A DNA stretch of 64,000 nucleotides from Sycon ciliatum (Eukaryota; Porifera; Calcarea; Leucosolenida; Sycettidae), in assembly GCF_964019385.1 (NCBI RefSeq), contig NC_088647.1:10129157-10193156 (forward strand), written 5' to 3'. Of this stretch, positions 60,701-64,000 are shown in pieces. Below the pieces are notes generated by a model. That model did not search any database. It saw only the letters and a list, made by a program, of their open reading frames with translations, and was not told the DNA's origin. The first letter of the stretch is position 1. Every line of letters starts with the position of its first letter. The position numbers were made by a program, and so were the translations under genes.

Positions 60701-63645
60701 CAACAATACAGTAACATACATACATGCATTGTGGCAGTTGCCCAACGTGACCTCATTCCTGTTAGGGACGTATCAGGGTTCTAGCCAGAGGGGGGTGGGG
60801 ACTGGGCATCCGTACGTTGCATTTTTTTGTGACAAAGCAATAAAGGAACATGGAAGAAATGGGTGAACTGTTTGTTTCACCTACTAGTACCTCCCCTACC
60901 CCCTACAATTTGTTCCTGGCTAGAACCCTGCATATGGCTGCACTATGATTGAAAGTCTCCGGAGAAGAAAAGGCCGTCATCCATACCAGTGAGGAGGAGA
61001 CTTGTACTTGCACACCTTGCAGGATAGCTTAATTCTCTGTCTCTATCCTTGTAAATATCGCCACCGACTGCATGAGTGTGAGCTTGGGAGATGATTCATA
61101 GCTCAGGTCAACCAGTCCACTGGATTGCCTCGCCAAGCATTACCAGAGATCTGTCTCGTCTTCATGAACAGACGGGAAAGGGGTGCAAAAGAATAGCACG
61201 TCCAGTGCACAATTTAACTACATGTATTCTACAGTTCAATTTTTCGATGGGCTAAGCTTGGGTAGCGTCGTGGTGTTCCTGCAGATGCGAAAAACGCAGT
61301 CCGACTGAGTCTCACGCGAGCCGTGGAATTTGCTTGAAGTTTGCAAATATTATTTACCGTAAGCATGCTTGGGCTATTCTTTTGCAGATGGTGACCCGAG
61401 CGAGCACTGAATGCTGTGCACATTCCCCGCAACAATATTTTTATTCCCGAAAAATCGTCAAAAATACAGCTATAGAATCAAGATCCCCTCTTGGGACACA
61501 GTTGAGATAGCACTTGCTGAGGCAAAGTGTACGCAATGTGTGGCATATCCAAGCAAACACGTTTCTTACTTTGTGCTGTCCTTGGACTCTAGGTTGTGGT
61601 GGTGGGAGACTCCGTGTCGGCAATCGAAGCCGAGGTTCGTCTCTTCTCGCAGTCGTTCACGCACGTTTTTACGTGTGGTGGCATAGGCCCAACACATGAT
61701 GATGTCACACTGGAAGGTACACTGCATACTAGTATATGCCATATATTATATCATGTCATGTTCTCTACTCAGTTTACAGTACCTACCCAGCACAGCCAAA
61801 CTAGAAGGATGTTGTGTAGCTGTACACAGAGCCGCCTTGCGACCTGAGTATGCGAGTCCTGAATACATGTAGTTTTCTGCTCTTCACTTCGGTGTGCCGA
61901 AACTAAGTCCTTGCCTGGCTGTGAATGATATCGATTGATCATTTTGATTTGATCATTTGAGAATGCCTATTGTGTACCGGTATGCCTGCTTTATCGAGCA
62001 TTCATTTTGTAGCTGGGATGTGTATTGTTCACATGTGTATATGGATATAACATCTTGCATGTATAGTATCAGCAAAAAAGAAAAAAAGAACAAAGCCAGC
62101 CGATCGACCGGCTCTTTTTGTCCTCGTTGCCCGACACAAAAGACTTTTTCGGTTCAGCCTGATTAGAGTACCGTACAGCACTGCAATGCCAGCTTTTAAA
62201 GTAGCTGTTCTGAGCTAGTTTTATGGAAATGTTCTGCTTTCGAATGGGAGTTTTTTCAACATTCATCAAGGGTGTGTCATATATGCTTATGAAAATTGGT
62301 TGATTTCCAGTACTGGGAATTTGTGATTGAATGCATTCATGTTTCATGACAGTGTGACTGTTCGTTCATCCACGTTTCACTCTGTGAGCATCTTTCATTG
62401 AAGCTCAACAGGTAGTAAACATATCTAGACTATTTCCGGCTTGTGGGCTTTGTCGTCGCTTTCTCTCTTTTGACTTCATTACTTGGTTGTGGCTACCTGT
62501 TTGTTGTCTGCTGTAGCTATTGCCAATGCCTTTGATGAGCAGCTTTGCAACCACGATGAGCTGCTGTCCCTGTTTTCAGCTGGAGATTTGGAAAGCTGCC
62601 GGAAGATGGCCAAGGTATTGTGTTACATGTACTAGTATCTGGATGAGGCTAGCTGCTTACCTTAGCGTGATGCTCAGTGAATTGAGATTTTTTGGGCAAG
62701 TTGTTTTCGACCACGTCAACTTGGCCTTTCTCTAAATCCCGGCTTTTGATCATGGAATATATTCAGAAAGGCAGCTAGGGCAAAGGCCGGATCTTGCATC
62801 TTGTCTTCTCAGCTGATCCTCGATGCCATTGCAAGTTCTTGTGACTTTATCAAAATTTCCACGTATGGTTTTGCACACACCACATATGCATGCGTGCGCG
62901 TTCTCACACCCACGCACATATGCACGCACACGCAGGTATGAGTCTCTTGCTGAGAGTTGATTCAGGCCTTTTCTTGTATGTACAGTACATGTACTTGATT
63001 GTCAACTGCTGCAGTATGATACTATCTCTCCTGCTGGTGTGTGATTTCAGCAGAGTTCTTTCAACCAATATGTACACTGTACATTGTTCTTGCTATTTAT
63101 AGGTGCCAACATCGACAAAGCTCTGCTACCCACCCTCATGGCCAATTGCCACTCACGGCGAAGCCACAGAAGAAGTATCCACCACTGGCAGCAGCCGGGA
63201 CAGCTCTGATTCAGCGGGCAGTGCCAGCGTGAACGTATCGGCTCCGGTTGCATACCCAGCACTTAGAATTCACAATGTGTTTGCGCTGCCAGGTGTGCCT
63301 GTCTTTCTCAAAGAAGGCTTCCGTGGCATCAAGGTCAGTGCAGCAGGAAAGGACTTGTCAGTTGTAACACAGTTTCTCACAGCGCAGTCTCTTGAACACA
63401 GTTGCGGTCGCTTGGCACACACGCCTTGCTGTGGTATCGTGCAACTGTCCGTCACACTGCGTGTTTCTGGTGTGCTTTTCTCGTGTTGTGTAGAGCTTGC
63501 TGAGGAGTTCAGCCGGTGAGTTTCATTTGTTTGAAGTCAGTGTTCAGCGACCGGAAGCAGAGCTAGCCAGTACGTTATCGACAGTTCAGAACGACATACT
63601 ACCTAATGTACAGCTCGGCTCCTATCCACAGTTTGAGGAAGATGG
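54785..63645 (+). CDS. FLAD1: FLAD1, FAD synthase, N-terminal exons 1-6 (3' part off the window)
   Basis: FLAD1 adenylates FMN to FAD. Animal forms join a molybdopterin-binding (MoCF/CinA-like) domain to a PAPS-reductase-like FAD synthetase domain. Exons: 54785-54824, 60155-60249, 61593-61716, 62517-62614, 63103-63333, 63494-63645; phases agree throughout, 246 codons plus two bases so far. The tiny first exon encodes [13 protein letters not shown] and joins [20 protein letters not shown]. Then come [35 protein letters not shown] (the conserved substrate loop), [35 protein letters not shown] and [11 protein letters not shown]. Compared with vertebrates, exon 5 has an added Ser/Thr-rich loop. 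The catalytic FAD synthetase domain lies beyond the right edge. Intron 1 (5.3 kb) houses an antisense gypsy-type fossil, intron 2 a minisatellite of donor-like units, and the visible last donor is followed by a G-rich minisatellite. Confidence 0.93.
55343..56567. mobile_element. 1225-bp TA-inserted DNA transposon within the left LTR
   Basis: Ends CAGTCTGTATCGCCTATAAG and, inverted, CAGTCAGTATCGCCTATAGC. TA at 55341-55342 and 56568-56569; the intact right LTR shows a single TA at the matching place, confirming the insertion point and TA duplication. Tc1/mariner-type. No transposase frame; part of the interior is the repeat at 55525-56210. Confidence 0.88.
55525..56210. repeat. Two-module dispersed repeat with tRNA B-box-like sites, copy 2
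   Basis: Two modules in opposite orientation, each with the block matching copy 1 (15712-16345). The right module reads GCGGGTTCGAATCCCAGGTT at about 56070-56090, a perfect B-box core followed by a T/A-rich tail (GTCTAAAAAAAAGG). The left module carries GGAATCGAACC in inverse. Ends (AGCTATGCAGAAGACGTTAC and GAGCTTCCAAGCTCTCTCG) match the two ends of copy 1. Confidence 0.65.
60425..60597. repeat. Minisatellite of CCATGTAAGAT / GCATGTAAGAT units
   Basis: About fourteen 11-12-bp units over 170 bp, with twelve exact GTAAGAT. In FLAD1 intron 2, starting about 175 nt after the exon 2 donor. Each unit, in transcript sense, resembles a 5' splice site (GTAAGA). Confidence 0.92.
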
Positions 63646-63688
63646 GTAGGTGGGCGGCGTGCGTTCATGCACACGGACATGAATGTGT

Positions 63689-63844
63689 GTGTGGGGGGGG
63701 GGGGGGGGGGAGGGGGTGTATATGTGGGTGTGGGGGGGGGGGGAGGGGGTGTATATGTGGGTGTGGGGGGGGGGGGGAGGGGGTGTATATGTGGGTGTGG
63801 GGGGGGGGGGGAGGGGGGTGTATATGTGGGTGTGGGGGGGGGGG
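63689..63844. repeat. G-rich minisatellite, about 40-bp unit, four copies
   Basis: Units of a 9-18-base G run, AGGGGGTGTATATGTGGGTGT, repeated. It begins about 45 nt downstream of the FLAD1 exon 6 donor (63646), on the sense strand. The repeated G runs could form G-quadruplexes in DNA and RNA. Confidence 0.93.
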
Positions 63845-64000
63845 ACTCAATAAGCGTATCATCGCCTTCGGAGATAGGGCGTCACATGGTGTGTGTGGTG
63901 TGTGTGTGCATGTGCTATTGTTTTTTTGCATTTGTGTCTGTGTTTGTGAGCGGTCATTTCTTTCTCATTTTGGTATTGTTAAGGCATGCGTGTATTTTCT

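Overview
The window is a stretch of animal nuclear genome. Genes are split by GT-AG introns, the proteins match metazoan families along their whole length (MLH1, CTU1, UBL5, JMJD6, BRX1, TMEM50, TMEM184C, FLAD1), and the spaces between exons are packed with microsatellites and short inverted-repeat transposons. Short introns, close head-to-head genes and heavy MITE load fit an early-branching marine invertebrate, perhaps a sponge; that placement is inference. I saw no tRNA or rRNA gene, CRISPR array or bacterial operon structure.

Layout. 1-3.3 kb: mobile-element debris, probably inside an intron of MLH1. 3.3-12.0 kb (-): first nine coding exons of the mismatch-repair ATPase MLH1; the rest lies beyond the left edge. 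Its introns hold several MITEs and a 2.8 kb inverted-repeat element with a YqaJ-nuclease remnant. 13.4-14.5 kb (-): intronless CTU1 (tRNA 2-thiolation), head to head with an unrecognised four-helix membrane protein (14.9-15.5 kb, +). 19.0-19.2 kb (-): UBL5, head to head with a complete ten-exon JMJD6 (19.7-26.3 kb, +). 28.4-29.1 kb (+): a BRX1 reading frame that lacks its C-terminal part, followed by a tandem partial copy. 32.3-36.5 kb (-): TMEM50-family gene with an added Thr/Ser-rich segment, head to head with a two-exon leucine-rich-repeat gene (37.3-38.5 kb, +). 40.5-47.0 kb (-): TMEM184C, six exons. 49.5-52.9 kb (+): five-exon gene ending in a Nudix-like domain. 54.8 kb to the right edge (+): FLAD1 (FAD synthase), of which the molybdopterin-binding-like half is visible. 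Its first intron carries an old antisense Ty3/gypsy element, itself interrupted by a DNA transposon that holds yet another repeat.

The genes are mostly housekeeping genes (DNA repair, tRNA modification, splicing, ribosome assembly, membrane transport, flavin synthesis) and do not form one pathway. Four adjacent pairs are divergent and may share promoters. Exon boundaries were read by eye from splice consensus, codon phase and remembered family sequences; each joined reading frame given below keeps phase across every junction. The main novelty candidates are the repeat families (a 6-bp-target-duplication MITE pair, a two-module repeat with tRNA B-box-like sites, CAAGAGT palindromes), the Thr-rich TMEM50, the Nudix fusion protein, the array of splice-donor-like units in FLAD1 intron 2, and the truncated and duplicated BRX1.
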